Shown in pieces: positions 21,441 to 30,954 of a DNA stretch of 64,000 nt (the first letter of the stretch is position 1; every line of letters begins with the position of its first letter). The stretch comes from Bedellia somnulentella. Lineage: Eukaryota; Arthropoda; Insecta; Lepidoptera; Bedelliidae. The stretch is taken from contig OY755171.1 in NCBI GenBank assembly GCA_963576735.1, positions 2,790,001-2,854,000 of the forward strand. The letters are read 5' to 3'. The notes under the pieces were generated by a model. The model did no database searches. It saw only the letters and a list, made by a program, of their open reading frames with translations, and was not told the DNA's origin. Made by a program: the position numbers and the translations under genes.

Positions 21441-22421
21441 AACTAGCGACCCGCCCCGGCTTCGCGCGGGTGCAATGCAAAATATACCTACTACAGAATG
21501 TCCTTATACACAACGTTCACAGCTTTTTTGTCATTAGCCAATACAAACATGTTTAATTCTTGATATTTTCCTCGCTAGAGAGCTCCGATAAACGCGTGCG
21601 ATCGCTGCAAATCATAAAGTGCTATAAGGCGAAGCGCTTTTTTTTTTTTGTTTACCGGTGGGGAAATCCCCATATATCCCCGTATGTCGGACTCTTACCG
21701 ACTAAAACCCCACCGGTTCGGTGCTGCTGGCCCTGCGGCCTATGCGGCGTCACCTTGACGTTTGTTTTGCCGGGCGGCTGAAGGCCGCCCTGGCGGGGCA
21801 AAGGAGTGTACCTAAGCTAAGTCGAATAGGAAGGCGAAGCGCGGCCATCGACGCGCTATTTATAGGCACGCGCCGCCCGGCGCAAACAACTACGACCCTG
21901 CATTTTAAATTTGTAATATCTTCGGTAATATTCACTTAAATTACATGCTGTAAAAAGCATATTGATCTATAATAAATGCACAATTTATTTAAGGTACTTA
22001 AATGGATAAGGATTAATGCTGTATTGTATAAAATCACTTCGTAAATAACCGTTTTTTAGTAAAGAATAAAAATGGTTATGCTGGGTTATCCCTAAGAGAT
22101 AGACATATACCATTGTGGACTTTTTTATTGAACTTTTTAAGGTGAACAATACTGTAGTACATTATTTTGGTCTATCTCGTAGGGTTCAGCCAGCGTTTGC
22201 AATATAAGCGCAAAAAAACGTGCTTATTTACGACATCACATTAGAAACCTTTAAATTTATCAGTGTTTCTCTACTATATTATGCATTTATTATACATACA
22301 AACCTTCCGTAAGAATCACTCTATCTATTAAAAAAAACCGCATCAAAATCCGTTGCGTAGTTTTAAAGATCTAAGCATACATACGGACATACAGCGAAAG
22401 CGACTTTGTTTTATACTATGT
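21441..22421. mobile_element. Dispersed insect repeat of the GACCCGCCCCGGCTTCGC type
   Basis: Starts ACTAGCGACCCGCCCCGGCT and ends GCGACTTTGTTTTATACTAT, termini I recognise from abundant non-coding repeats in insect genomes. Near its end it has AAAATCCGTTGCGTAGTTTT. It hosts a younger insertion at 21638-21830. Class uncertain (non-autonomous DNA element or Helitron-like). Confidence 0.5.
21638..21830 (-). mobile_element. 5'-truncated poly(A) retroelement 3' end with 12-bp target duplication
   Basis: The poly(T) at 21638-21649 marks a minus-strand poly(A) tail. The adjacent sequence contains GTCGGACTCTTACCGACTAA, shared with the dimeric element at 37260-38850. Flanks AAGGCGAAGCGC at 21626-21637 and 21831-21842 are perfect target duplications. 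This looks like the 3' UTR of an R1-clade-like LINE (inference). Confidence 0.8.
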
Positions 22422-22657
22422 ATTGATGACTATCAATAATATGAATCCAATTTAAATTATGGTAATAATTCCTGAGCGTTCTTTGTTTTGATGAATTATG
22501 AAAAACATAATCTCGAATGTGTATCGCGTATACAATAATGGGACAAAGGAATTAATGAAAAGCGTCACCTATAGAAGCCATGTTATAGAACCGTATATTT
22601 GAATATAAGTTTCTTAAAGATTTTTGTTTTCTTTGGTTTATTGTTTGCCACTAACCA

Positions 22658-22980
22658 TAGTCGTCATTATTTTTCATGCTTGGCGGTTAACTGTTATTCG
22701 TTTGCACATTTTGACAAAAGCTCGAAGCATGGCTAATCCTTTTGTCTAAGATGCTAGCGAGTCAGACTTAGATATTCCTAAGACCAAGAGTCTGCTGTTA
22801 TGACTCAAGACTCAAGCGTTCCACCATATATCCTCGAAGGGGTTGGCAGTAAGTACAAGTTAGCCATGTGGGTTTCATGTGGGTTTCATCATTCTCATGA
22901 TGTTTTCCCTCACCGTGAAACAACCATGATAAATTAACCATACATATGACTTGAGAAAAGACAAATTGGTGTAGGCCTGA
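22658..22980 (-). repeat. Arm B of the 330-bp inverted duplication
   Basis: Reverse complement of 20075-20414. Unlike arm A, its SINE part continues into an intact tRNA-like head, so arm B is probably the source copy. Confidence 0.85.
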
Positions 22981-23045
22981 CCCGGGATTTGAATTCACGC
23001 CTGTCTGAAATGGCGGGCGGTAGTTCTATCCATTGAGCTATGATG
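22795..23045 (-). mobile_element. tRNA-derived SINE (family T variant), minus strand
   Basis: The head on the minus strand has TAGCTCAATGGATAG (A box) and GAATTCAAATCCCGGGTC (B box). The body is short and the usual 3' end is replaced by the TTGAGTCTTGAGTC segment duplicated in arm A. Confidence 0.75.
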
Positions 23046-23052
23046 GCTGTAT

Positions 23053-23370
23053 AACATAATTATAAACGTTCACGCCGAATATCCCTGAGGGGTATGGCAG
23101 AGGTACTAATACTTCTGAACATCGCGTGACGTTGTCACCTGGTGTTCAGAGTACCCACGTTTTGCATGGCCGTGTACTCACGTGATAGGGGGCAGGCCTA
23201 TCGCCGTTTTGTACAAATACACTGTCACATGACTAAGTACAACTCAGCCATGTGGGTTTCCTCACGATGTTTTCCCTCACCGTTAACAACCATGATAAAT
23301 TAACCACACTTATGTCTTTAGAAAAGACAAATTGGTGTAGGCCCGACCCGGAATTGGAACACTAGTCGCT
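23053..23370 (-). mobile_element. tRNA-derived SINE (family T), minus strand
   Basis: Body and 3' end match the copy at 9867-10231. The tRNA-like head is truncated at about 23370. Confidence 0.85.
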
Positions 23371-23454
23371 TGTAGTAGTAGTTGAAATATAAACACATAA
23401 ATAATATGTGTCAAAATTTTTCTTTCCTTTATTTATTCTTTATTTATTAGTAAT

Positions 23455-23680
23455 ATTACTATTCTGCTGTGTACGAAAAAGGCGACGAAGAGCATTGGAG
23501 CTTTTAAACGGATTTTTGGGCAACGTCGTTGGAGCCCCATCCCATCACCACGATCTTCATTTATACACCTATTCCCCACTTAACTTCCAAAAGTGGCAGA
23601 GGAATTTCTAATTCCTTAGCTCTGGCTACCCTTTCTAAGGATTCATAGCTGTGAGTATTGTTTGTATATACGTATGTATT
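23455..23680 (+). mobile_element. Diverged family V copy
   Basis: Retains CTGAGGAATTTCTAATTCC-like and TTAGCTCTGGCTACCC, ending in a decayed GTATATACGTATG tail. Confidence 0.75.
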
Positions 23681-23724
23681 GTTACATATTCATTTAAGTT
23701 GACATGAAAATAATTGGGATATTT

Positions 23725-24010
23725 GAGAAAGAAGAAAGAAAGAAAGAAAAACATTTATTCACAACTAAAGGTACACTTTAAACACACAACAGTAATCTTA
23801 AAACAATAAGCTTATAAACTACAAAATTAATCATTATTAAAACTAAACAAAAAAGAACAAATAAACTTATATATAACAATTTAAATTTTCCATTTAGTGC
23901 CCCTCAGCTATGAACTGGTTACTGACTCAGCATAATGCTACCGATGTGTTTAGAACAACAACGGCAACGCTGATTTTCAGCCAGTGCCAATGCGTGGTCG
24001 GCTTACAAAA
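23725..24010 (-). repeat. Probable LINE 3' UTR with (TTTC)n tail, minus strand
   Basis: The plus strand has (GAAA)n at 23732-23755 followed by ACATTTATT, i.e. AATAAATGT plus a TTTC tail on the minus strand, a common 3' terminus of lepidopteran LINEs. No coding sequence. Confidence 0.45.
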
Positions 24011-24311
24011 AACAACTATAACCAAAAATAATAATAAACAAACAATACGAGGAAGGTAATATGGCAAACAATTCGATAAACCCATCTAAATATACAAATT
24101 CTTAATATAATACTTACTATATATAATATATTATACTCAATAAAATAATATATATCAACTTTTAATAAGATATATGTTATCATATCAGGTAAGGTTTTTA
24201 TAATAAATATATGTACAAAAAATAAATAGAAGTGAAGCAAAGACAAATATAGCAAAATAATGGTTTTGTAGATGTTGTTGCACTTAATATAAATATATTT
24301 CATACATATAT

Positions 24312-24475
24312 TAGAGAGCGTGCTGAAAAAGACAGGCATTAGATGTATGAAGAATAAGATAGCATGTATGAAAAGATTGATGGATGTAAACGGAGCTAGA
24401 GAGGTTTGTCAGGTTAGTAAAAAGTGGCGCTCGATAGTCTCTGCCTACCCCAATGGGAAATAGTAGCGTTATAAT
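24312..24475 (+). pseudogene. RTE LINE C-terminal fragment
   Basis: Encodes the end of the RTE ORF found at 25035 (GIRCMKNKIACMKRLMDVNG-like, then KWRSIVSAYPNGK). The GCGTGAGTATATG tail is lost. Confidence 0.8.
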
Positions 24476-25000
24476 TAATGTATCAGCCCCGGATGTTCAA
24501 CTTTCTTTAGACGGGGCAAAAACTGAAAAATGCCGCCCCTGTCCCATAAAATCTGGAGTATAATACTACTTTTTGAGAACTAAAAACTACTCCATAATTT
24601 AATAAGGTTTACCTCCCGGACTAGTATTATTGTTACCACGGAACAGTTGTAGCTTTTACTCCTAACTCCTAAGAAAAGTCATGCATATATTGACCAGGCA
24701 CTGGAGTAGAAGCTACCACGCTAGAAGTAGAATTTACTCCTCATTTTCGTTCGCGTAAACGGGCGCGTATTTTGAACTAGGGGAATAATAAATGGTCGTG
24801 CATCACGTCTCATTCCGCGCTCTGGGTATCGGTCAAGTTGATATGGCTATGAAAATGTTATACTTGTACCATTATTTATTCCGTGGTGAAAGTTAAGTAA
24901 ATGATGAGCTGAGTAGTTCGTCTGTTTAGTCTGAATTTGGCCGCCCGGCGCCCTCTGAACTTGCCCCTTGCTTCCCCCCCCCCTAGATCCGGGCTGTAAT
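24476..25000. other. No gene seen
   Basis: Spacer with moderately GC-rich stretches and a C-run at 24970-24980. No recognisable ORF. Confidence 0.35.
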
Positions 25001-27885
25001 ATACATACATACATACATACATATACTCACGCCATTAGTTCCCATTGGGGTAGGCAGAGACTATTGATCGCCACTTCGCACGATCCTGACAAACCTCTCT
25101 AGCTTTGTTTACATCCATCAATCTTTTCATACATGCTCTTTTATTCTTCATACTTCGGACGCCAGCCTTTTTGAGCACACTCTCAATTTGGTCCAAGTGT
25201 GTTCTCCGTGGTCGTCCTCTACTAACATTACCATCCACACTAGCTCTATAGATCCCTTTTACCAATTTTCTATCATCCATCTTCTCTATGTGCCCAAACC
25301 ATCTCAACATTCCTTTTTCTATCTTTCTTACAATATCATCTTTCACACCACACTTTTCACGAATAACACTATTTCTCACTCGGTCACATAATCTAACATT
25401 ACAAATTTTTCTGAGGGACCTCATCTCTACTGCATTCACTCTGCTCTCATGCTTCTTCTGCCACACCCAACATTCGCTTCCATACATAAGCGTAGGAACA
25501 AGAACAGCATCATGCACAGCCATTCGGGCCTTTTCAGACACCGTTTGACTGATCATTAGGCTATTCATTGCTCCATTTACCGCATTACCCTTTTTCACTC
25601 TTCTTTCAATGTCTTCATCACATTTCCCATCCCTTGTAAACAAACTTCCCAGATATACAAACTCCTTCACCTGTTCCACATCCTTACCATCAATCGCAAT
25701 CACGCATTCTGTCACATCTTCCTGTCTCTCAAAAACCATCGTTTTGGTCTTATCCACATTCACCCTCATTCCCTTTCTTACAAAAGACTCACATGCAATA
25801 TTCATCATCTCTTGCAACTCTTCTGCCGATGATGCAAGTAGCACTTGATCGTCAGCATACAAGAGGCATTTAATGATGAATCCACCCATCCTTAGTCCAT
25901 AATCACTTTCACGCAACTCTGTCAAACAGTCATCCATGAACAAATTGAAGAGCCACGGAGAAGCTACACATCCCTGTCGGACACCCCTAGAGATTCCGAA
26001 CCAGTCAGTGTTTTCCCCGTTTACTCTTACACATGCACTAGAATCCTCATAAAGTGATACCAATGCACGTATAAGTTGACTCCCCAAACCGAACTTGGAT
26101 AACACCTCCCATAAACACTTTCTTACCACCCTATCATACGCCTTCTCTAAATCAATGAAGGAGCAATACACCTTTTGGTTCTTAGCTAAAAACTTTTCGG
26201 TGATGCTCCTTAGAGAGAAGATTTGATCCATACATCCCATTCCTTTCCTAAATCCCGCTTGCACATCCCATATTTTCTCATCAGTTTCATTCATCACTCT
26301 TTCAATCAGTACCTTAGCATACAATTTACCAACAATGCTGAGTAAGCTGATGCCGCGGTAGTTTTTAGCCTCTTGGTGTGACCCCTTTCCTTTATATAGA
26401 GGCACAATCACCGCCTTGCACCAGTCTCGTGGAACTTTGCCACTCGACCAGCATTTTTGGAAAAGGAAGTGCAACCAAGAAGCCACCAACCCTTTACCAG
26501 CCCTCAGCATTTCGATAGTAATCCTATCATACCCTGCCGCCTTCCCTAATTTCATACTTTTCATTGCTTTCATTATTTCTTCCATACTAATCTCGCTGTC
26601 ACTAAATTCACCCATCTCCCCGTTCCAATCAACATTACTGTCGATTGGCGAAGAAATGGATGCATCCTCTTTTTCAAACAGTCCCTCAAAATAATTCTTC
26701 CATACCCGTTTCATGCTACTTTCATCCGTCGCCAATTCACCCTGTTCATCTCTTATTACACTCACTCTCGTGTTTTGGGAAACTCCCTTTTCTTTCCGGA
26801 TATACTTCCAGAATAACTTTTGGTTATTCCGGAAATTATCAGAAAGTTTCCTCTCACACCACTCTTGCAAATCCCGCTTTTTCTTTTCTATTTTCTTCTT
26901 TACCTCATTCTTAACTCTCTTATATTCATCTTCACTTTTCTGCACTACATCGTCAGTTACACTCGCATCCATCCGTTTACTAGCTTTAATCGCTAGTAAA
27001 TCTAACCACGCTTTCTTCTTATCACCAACCGCCTCTTTCACAACTTTATCCCACCAACTTGTTGGTGGTCTATTTGACCTTTTACACACTCCACATACTT
27101 CCGTCGCACATTCAACCATCGTCGATTTGAGCACATCCCATACTTCTTCTATTTCCAATTCATCCCTCATCTCCACGCAACTTAGTCTATCATCCAATTT
27201 CCTCAAGTATTCATCTCTGATATTTTCATCTACTTGCAGTTTTTCTACTTTTATTCTCGCAAAATCCGTTGTTGACACTTTAGGCCTGTGACGCCAACGC
27301 GTGCACAGACCCCTTAATCGTGATATAACGAGAAAGTGATCTGTGCCAACGTTCGTGCCCCTATAGACCCTGGTGTCAACAACTTTTGCTCTCAGCCTTT
27401 CATCAACTATCACAAAATCAATCATACTTCTCTCGCTTCCCCTCTGTCTTGTATACATATGGATATCTTTGTGCTTAAACAACGTGTTTGTAACACAAAG
27501 ATTCCTCTCCAAACATACCTCAATCAATTTCTCACCATTCTCATTTACCCTTTGATCACCAAACTTTCCTAAAACTCTTTCGCAACCGTTGCGTGACACA
27601 CCAACCCAGCCATTAAAATCTCCTAACATTACAAGTCTCTCATTCTGATCACACCCATTCACAACATCGTCTAACAGATTCCAAAACTCCTCCCTCTCGG
27701 ATAGGGATTTAGACATGTCCGGAGCGTATACGCAAATTATGCGCATCCGGACTAGTCCCAATTTCACCTTAATCCACAGGAGCCTTGGACTCACACATTC
27801 GTAATCTTTCATACACTGAGCCATCCTTTCAGATATCAGAAGTCCCACTCCTTGGCAAGCTCGGTCACTGTCAGCGACTCCAGAC
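25001..27885 (-). mobile_element. 5'-truncated RTE-type LINE with (ATGT)n tail
   Basis: Minus-strand element whose ORF stop lies about 12 bp from a GCGTGAGTATATG end and a tetranucleotide tail (25001-25020). Very short 3' UTRs with microsatellite tails are typical of RTE elements. The 5' end breaks off near 27885 inside the endonuclease. TAATATA on both sides may be the target duplication (weak, because the flanks are AT-rich). Shorter copies lie at 24312-24475, 53085-53315, 56060-56394 and 57778-58185. Confidence 0.85.
25035..27848 (-). CDS. RTE LINE endonuclease-reverse transcriptase (N-terminus missing)
   Basis: Open for more than 930 codons without a stop. The frame continues upstream of 27848 to about 27885, and the first codon counted here is GTG, so no true start is present. 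Endonuclease blocks: VMLGDFNGWVG, SMIDFVIVDE and VGTDHFLVISRL. RT blocks: NYRGISLLSIVGKLY, motif A SFIDLEKAYDRV, motif B RGVRQGCVASPWLF, motif C LLYADDQVLL. The C-terminus has the MLRWFGHIEKMDD and KWRSIVSAYPNG stretches common to insect RTE proteins. The N-terminal endonuclease motif with the first catalytic Asn is lost, so this copy should be unable to initiate retrotransposition itself. Confidence 0.9.
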   Translation of the reverse strand: MGLLISERMAQCMKDYECVSPRLLWIKVKLGLVRMRIICVYAPDMSKSLSEREEFWNLLDDVVNGCDQNERLVMLGDFNGWVGVSRNGCERVLGKFGDQRVNENGEKLIEVCLERNLCVTNTLFKHKDIHMYTRQRGSERSMIDFVIVDERLRAKVVDTRVYRGTNVGTDHFLVISRLRGLCTRWRHRPKVSTTDFARIKVEKLQVDENIRDEYLRKLDDRLSCVEMRDELEIEEVWDVLKSTMVECATEVCGVCKRSNRPPTSWWDKVVKEAVGDKKKAWLDLLAIKASKRMDASVTDDVVQKSEDEYKRVKNEVKKKIEKKKRDLQEWCERKLSDNFRNNQKLFWKYIRKEKGVSQNTRVSVIRDEQGELATDESSMKRVWKNYFEGLFEKEDASISSPIDSNVDWNGEMGEFSDSEISMEEIMKAMKSMKLGKAAGYDRITIEMLRAGKGLVASWLHFLFQKCWSSGKVPRDWCKAVIVPLYKGKGSHQEAKNYRGISLLSIVGKLYAKVLIERVMNETDEKIWDVQAGFRKGMGCMDQIFSLRSITEKFLAKNQKVYCSFIDLEKAYDRVVRKCLWEVLSKFGLGSQLIRALVSLYEDSSACVRVNGENTDWFGISRGVRQGCVASPWLFNLFMDDCLTELRESDYGLRMGGFIIKCLLYADDQVLLASSAEELQEMMNIACESFVRKGMRVNVDKTKTMVFERQEDVTECVIAIDGKDVEQVKEFVYLGSLFTRDGKCDEDIERRVKKGNAVNGAMNSLMISQTVSEKARMAVHDAVLVPTLMYGSECWVWQKKHESRVNAVEMRSLRKICNVRLCDRVRNSVIREKCGVKDDIVRKIEKGMLRWFGHIEKMDDRKLVKGIYRASVDGNVSRGRPRRTHLDQIESVLKKAGVRSMKNKRACMKRLMDVNKAREVCQDRAKWRSIVSAYPNGN

Positions 27886-27985
27886 CTAATATAATATATA
27901 TAATTTAATATAATTTAATTTGCAACAGTATTTGTAATAGCATAGGAGTGGTTTTTCACCACATCCTTGAGAAACTGGTAGACAC

Positions 27986-28204
27986 TTGGCTACCGACACT
28001 TCTACAGAGAAAGCGTTCCGAAACTGGATAGCTTGCGGCCGTCCCGTGCACACTTGGCGCCGGAGCGTGGAGAGCGAGCTGCGAGCTGCAGGACTGAGCT
28101 GGAGTGCGTCCAGGGAAGTCGCTGCAGACAGGAAGGCGTGGCGGGAGCTTGTACAGGCCCTGTGCACCGGTGGGGTGCTGCAACATAGTTTTAAATTAAA
28201 GTAG
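27986..28204 (+). pseudogene. LINE C-terminal fragment (plus strand)
   Basis: A GC-rich island encoding TWRRSVESELRAAGLSWSAS and ADRKAWRELVQALCTGG, the usual tail of insect endonuclease-RT proteins of the RTE type (R-x-x-WR-x-x-V-x-ALC). Only about 55 codons remain. A different family from the 25-kb LINE. Confidence 0.6.
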
Positions 28205-28997
28205 GGATATATGGCACGATAAGTGAAAGTATTCAACTCAAAACTCTTTTGTTATTACAGGCCGTGGAACTCTTCGGCCTGAATAGCATCAAAACTTTTG
28301 TTAAAATAAAAGATTTGGAATTGTTGATCAGAAAAAAAATATCGTCAAAACAGATTTTTACAATTTTCGCGCAAACAATTCTTTAAATGACAAACCTCGG
28401 CAACAAAGAACCATGAAAACTTTCCAAACCCAATTCAAAGAGTTGGTTCATTGTTTGACAAAATATGATTGTGTGAGTTTCGTTTGTATGCTTCCTTTTG
28501 TAGATGTTGTTGTTTATTTACTCTAGATTGTTCTCTTACTGAATAATACATATGCGTGGAAAATCAATCTGTATTTGCGTCATTAAGTACAAATCTTTAC
28601 CAAGTAATGTACTTACTGAATATTCACCGGAGTAATGACCAGATTTGTCTAGGGCGAAACAAATTAGTCCAAAACAATTTTGTAATCATAAATTTTAGAA
28701 TATGTTTTGTATTTTCAAAGTGTTTATTTGTTGGGATCTAAATACATTATGATATTTACGAATTTCACTATAATAATGAAAAATCGTTTATAATATAAAA
28801 CTATAAATATTTCAAAATTCCCGCCGTTTTTCGGCAGGATACCCTGCATTGTCTCTTTGTTTAGCCAAACGTTAGGCAAAATACGGACCAGCTCATGCAT
28901 CCTCCCACGCCTGCATAAGGCTACCAAAATTTATATTCTATAGGTAAAGATTTGTAAATGGCATTGTGTATTTTTACTTAGTATTATATTGTTTGTA
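28205..28997. other. No gene seen
   Basis: AT-rich spacer with no convincing ORF or repeat. Confidence 0.35.
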
Positions 28998-29000
28998 TTA

Positions 29001-29138
29001 CGCCCGATTTCCGAATTGAGTATTTCAGCTGAGAATAACTTAAGCATCGTTCTATCGCATTGAAATCTTAACAACTGAATGAGACAAAACGATACTTAAG
29101 TCGTTCTCAGCTTGAATACTCAATTCAGAAATCGGGCG
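29001..29138. mobile_element. 138-bp MITE with TTA target duplication
   Basis: Terminal inverted repeats CGCCCGATTTCCGAATTGAG / CTCAATTCAGAAATCGGGCG (one or two mismatches) with TTA at 28998-29000 and 29139-29141. TTA duplications and this size suggest a PIF/Harbinger-type MITE. Confidence 0.8.
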
Positions 29139-29201
29139 TTAGTCTGTGTTAATCTTCCAATTTAAATAAAATAAAACAATAACAGAATAATAATAAAATA
29201 A

Positions 29202-29446
29202 GCTGTGTAGTGTCGGCTTAGAATAGCACTACCGCATTTCTTCCGGTGGGTGTACGTAAGAGGCGACTAACGGTATTGGGGCTTTTTAAGGGATATTTGG
29301 GCGATGCGGTTGGAGACCCATCACCAACAACCTTTATTCTACCATCTTTTCCCCACTCAACTTCCAAAAGTGGCTGAGAAATTTCTAATTTCTCAGCTCT
29401 GTCTATCCCTTTTAGGGATTTATAGCCGTGAGTATATGTATGTATG
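29202..29446 (+). mobile_element. Family V retroposon with 14-bp target duplication
   Basis: Full length, bounded by TAATAATAAAATAA at 29188-29201 and 29447-29460. It confirms the family ends: GCTGTGTAGTGTCGG at the start and (TATG)n at the end. Confidence 0.9.
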
Positions 29447-29580
29447 TAATAATAAAATAAATTAATTTGATAGACGCGTACGCCATGTAGATAGAAAGAA
29501 TGGTAGAAGGGGTTAGTGAATTCTAAGCCGGTACTACAGCGAAAATGTATATATAGGCTTTTATATAACCAAAACAATTA

Positions 29581-30560
29581 ATAATCCGTGTTTCTACCGC
29601 GAACACTAACATCACAAGAACATCGGTTTGGCATACTCAAAATGAGTTCCTCCAAATTACGCTGTGGTATGGCCGCCCATCTCCGTTGCAACAACAAAAA
29701 AAGGGCTTCTTGCGACTGGATACCTTTCATAATCGGCAGGGCTCTTCTCTGTAGTATATCCCATGCATGCTTAATCGGGTTCAAGTCTGGCAACTGAGCA
29801 GTCCAGGGCAGGACATTGATGTTAAGAGCTTATTCCATTTGTCTGAATGAAGACGTCTGAGAGCCACAGAATCTGAATTCAGACTAGTGGAATAACGTTC
29901 AGAACGCTAGGCTTCTGAAAAGTAGACAAATTTGTGTAGTGGAATAACAAGCGTCTGCGGCAGTAACTTCGAAGGACGTCTGAATTCAGAAACGACAAAG
30001 TGTAATGGAATAAGCTCTTTAGCTGCGGCTAGAGTCTGTCTTACAACTCTTGCGGTGTGCCGTCGTGCATTATCATGCATTAACAAATAAGGGACCGATT
30101 TGCACTTGAAGAGGAACGATGACGTCAGATATAATCGTCTCAGCATAAATTTGAGCTTTGAGGTTGCCTCTGATCCAAATCAATTCAGTTCTTCCGCCGA
30201 TCCAAATACCCGCCCATACCATGATAGTTCCACCACTATAAGGATGGACTTCCTGGCAGGATTTTAATCACTGTTGGCGTCCAGGGGTTCTCCAGTGTCG
30301 TTTAAGTCTTTTATCCGGTCTCATACCAAAACGAGACTCATCAGAAAAGCACACGAAATGCCATTGTTCTTCTGCCCAATGTCTATGTTCAAGAGCCCAT
30401 TGATATCGAATCCTACGATTGTGCATTGCTTTAGGTGGTACCCCTAGCGGTCTTCAGGAATAAAGGATTACTGCATGCAAGCGGTTTCTGACTGTTTGGT
30501 CGCTAATTAAGTTCCCTGAAGAGCGATGAAACCTCACGGCTAACACCATTGCGGTTATTT
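29581..30560 (-). pseudogene. Tc1-like (DD34E) transposase pseudogene
   Basis: On the minus strand, degenerate coding runs downward from about 30560: RYQWALEHRHWAEEQWHFV, then FSDESRFGMRP (first catalytic Asp), RPDKRLKRHWRTPG, then MHDNARRHTARVV (second Asp), and DLNPIKHAWD where the catalytic Glu is changed to Lys. The spacing from the second Asp to that position is 34 residues once the inserted MITE (29825-30018) is disregarded. There are also stops and a frameshift near 30075. The N-terminal HTH is missing; the LINE 3' end abuts at 30578. Confidence 0.8.
29825..30018. mobile_element. 194-bp MITE inserted in the Tc1 transposase
   Basis: Inverted ends AGAGCTTATTCCATT / AATGGAATAAGCTCT, with TTA at 29822-29824 and 30019-30021. 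It interrupts the transposase between the HDNARRH and DLNP blocks, and the protein frame is continuous across the site when it is ignored. A PIF/Harbinger-type MITE is likely. Confidence 0.85.
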
Positions 30561-30954
30561 TTGGAGCTCTTCGAGCTGTCAAAAAGTCAAAAAGTCAAAA
30601 AGTTTATTCTTCAAAATTAAGTTAAAAACTAACATTTTTTGAACGTCAAATGTTTTTAAATTTATCATTAGTCCGTTGCTTCGGAAGGTGTTCGTAAAGA
30701 GAAGAAGCAACAAAGAAACTCTTTACATTCACATTTTTTCATTTTTTCAAAACATGGTTTGTACAATTTCAGTTTATTAACATGTTTTTACTTTATAAAA
30801 GATTTTCTATGCGACAAAACCAATGGCTTGTTTGACATAATAAAAATAAATTGTCCATCACAAAAAACCAATCACATAACGTGAGAAGAAAAATCCTCAC
30901 CAGACAATTATTCCTGGGAATAACGAGGGAAGATTTATAGCTTTACGGACACGG

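Noticed and set aside
24016..24339. 107-codon minus-strand ORF with membrane-like composition
   Set aside because: Extremely AT-rich, low complexity, and overlaps the edge of an RTE fragment.
26713..27291. 192-codon plus-strand ORF inside the RTE element
   Set aside because: Antisense shadow of the RTE coding frame; Ser/Phe/Leu-rich as expected from the complement.
28724..28927. 67-codon minus-strand ORF
   Set aside because: No recognisable domain, AT-rich flanks, no start context.
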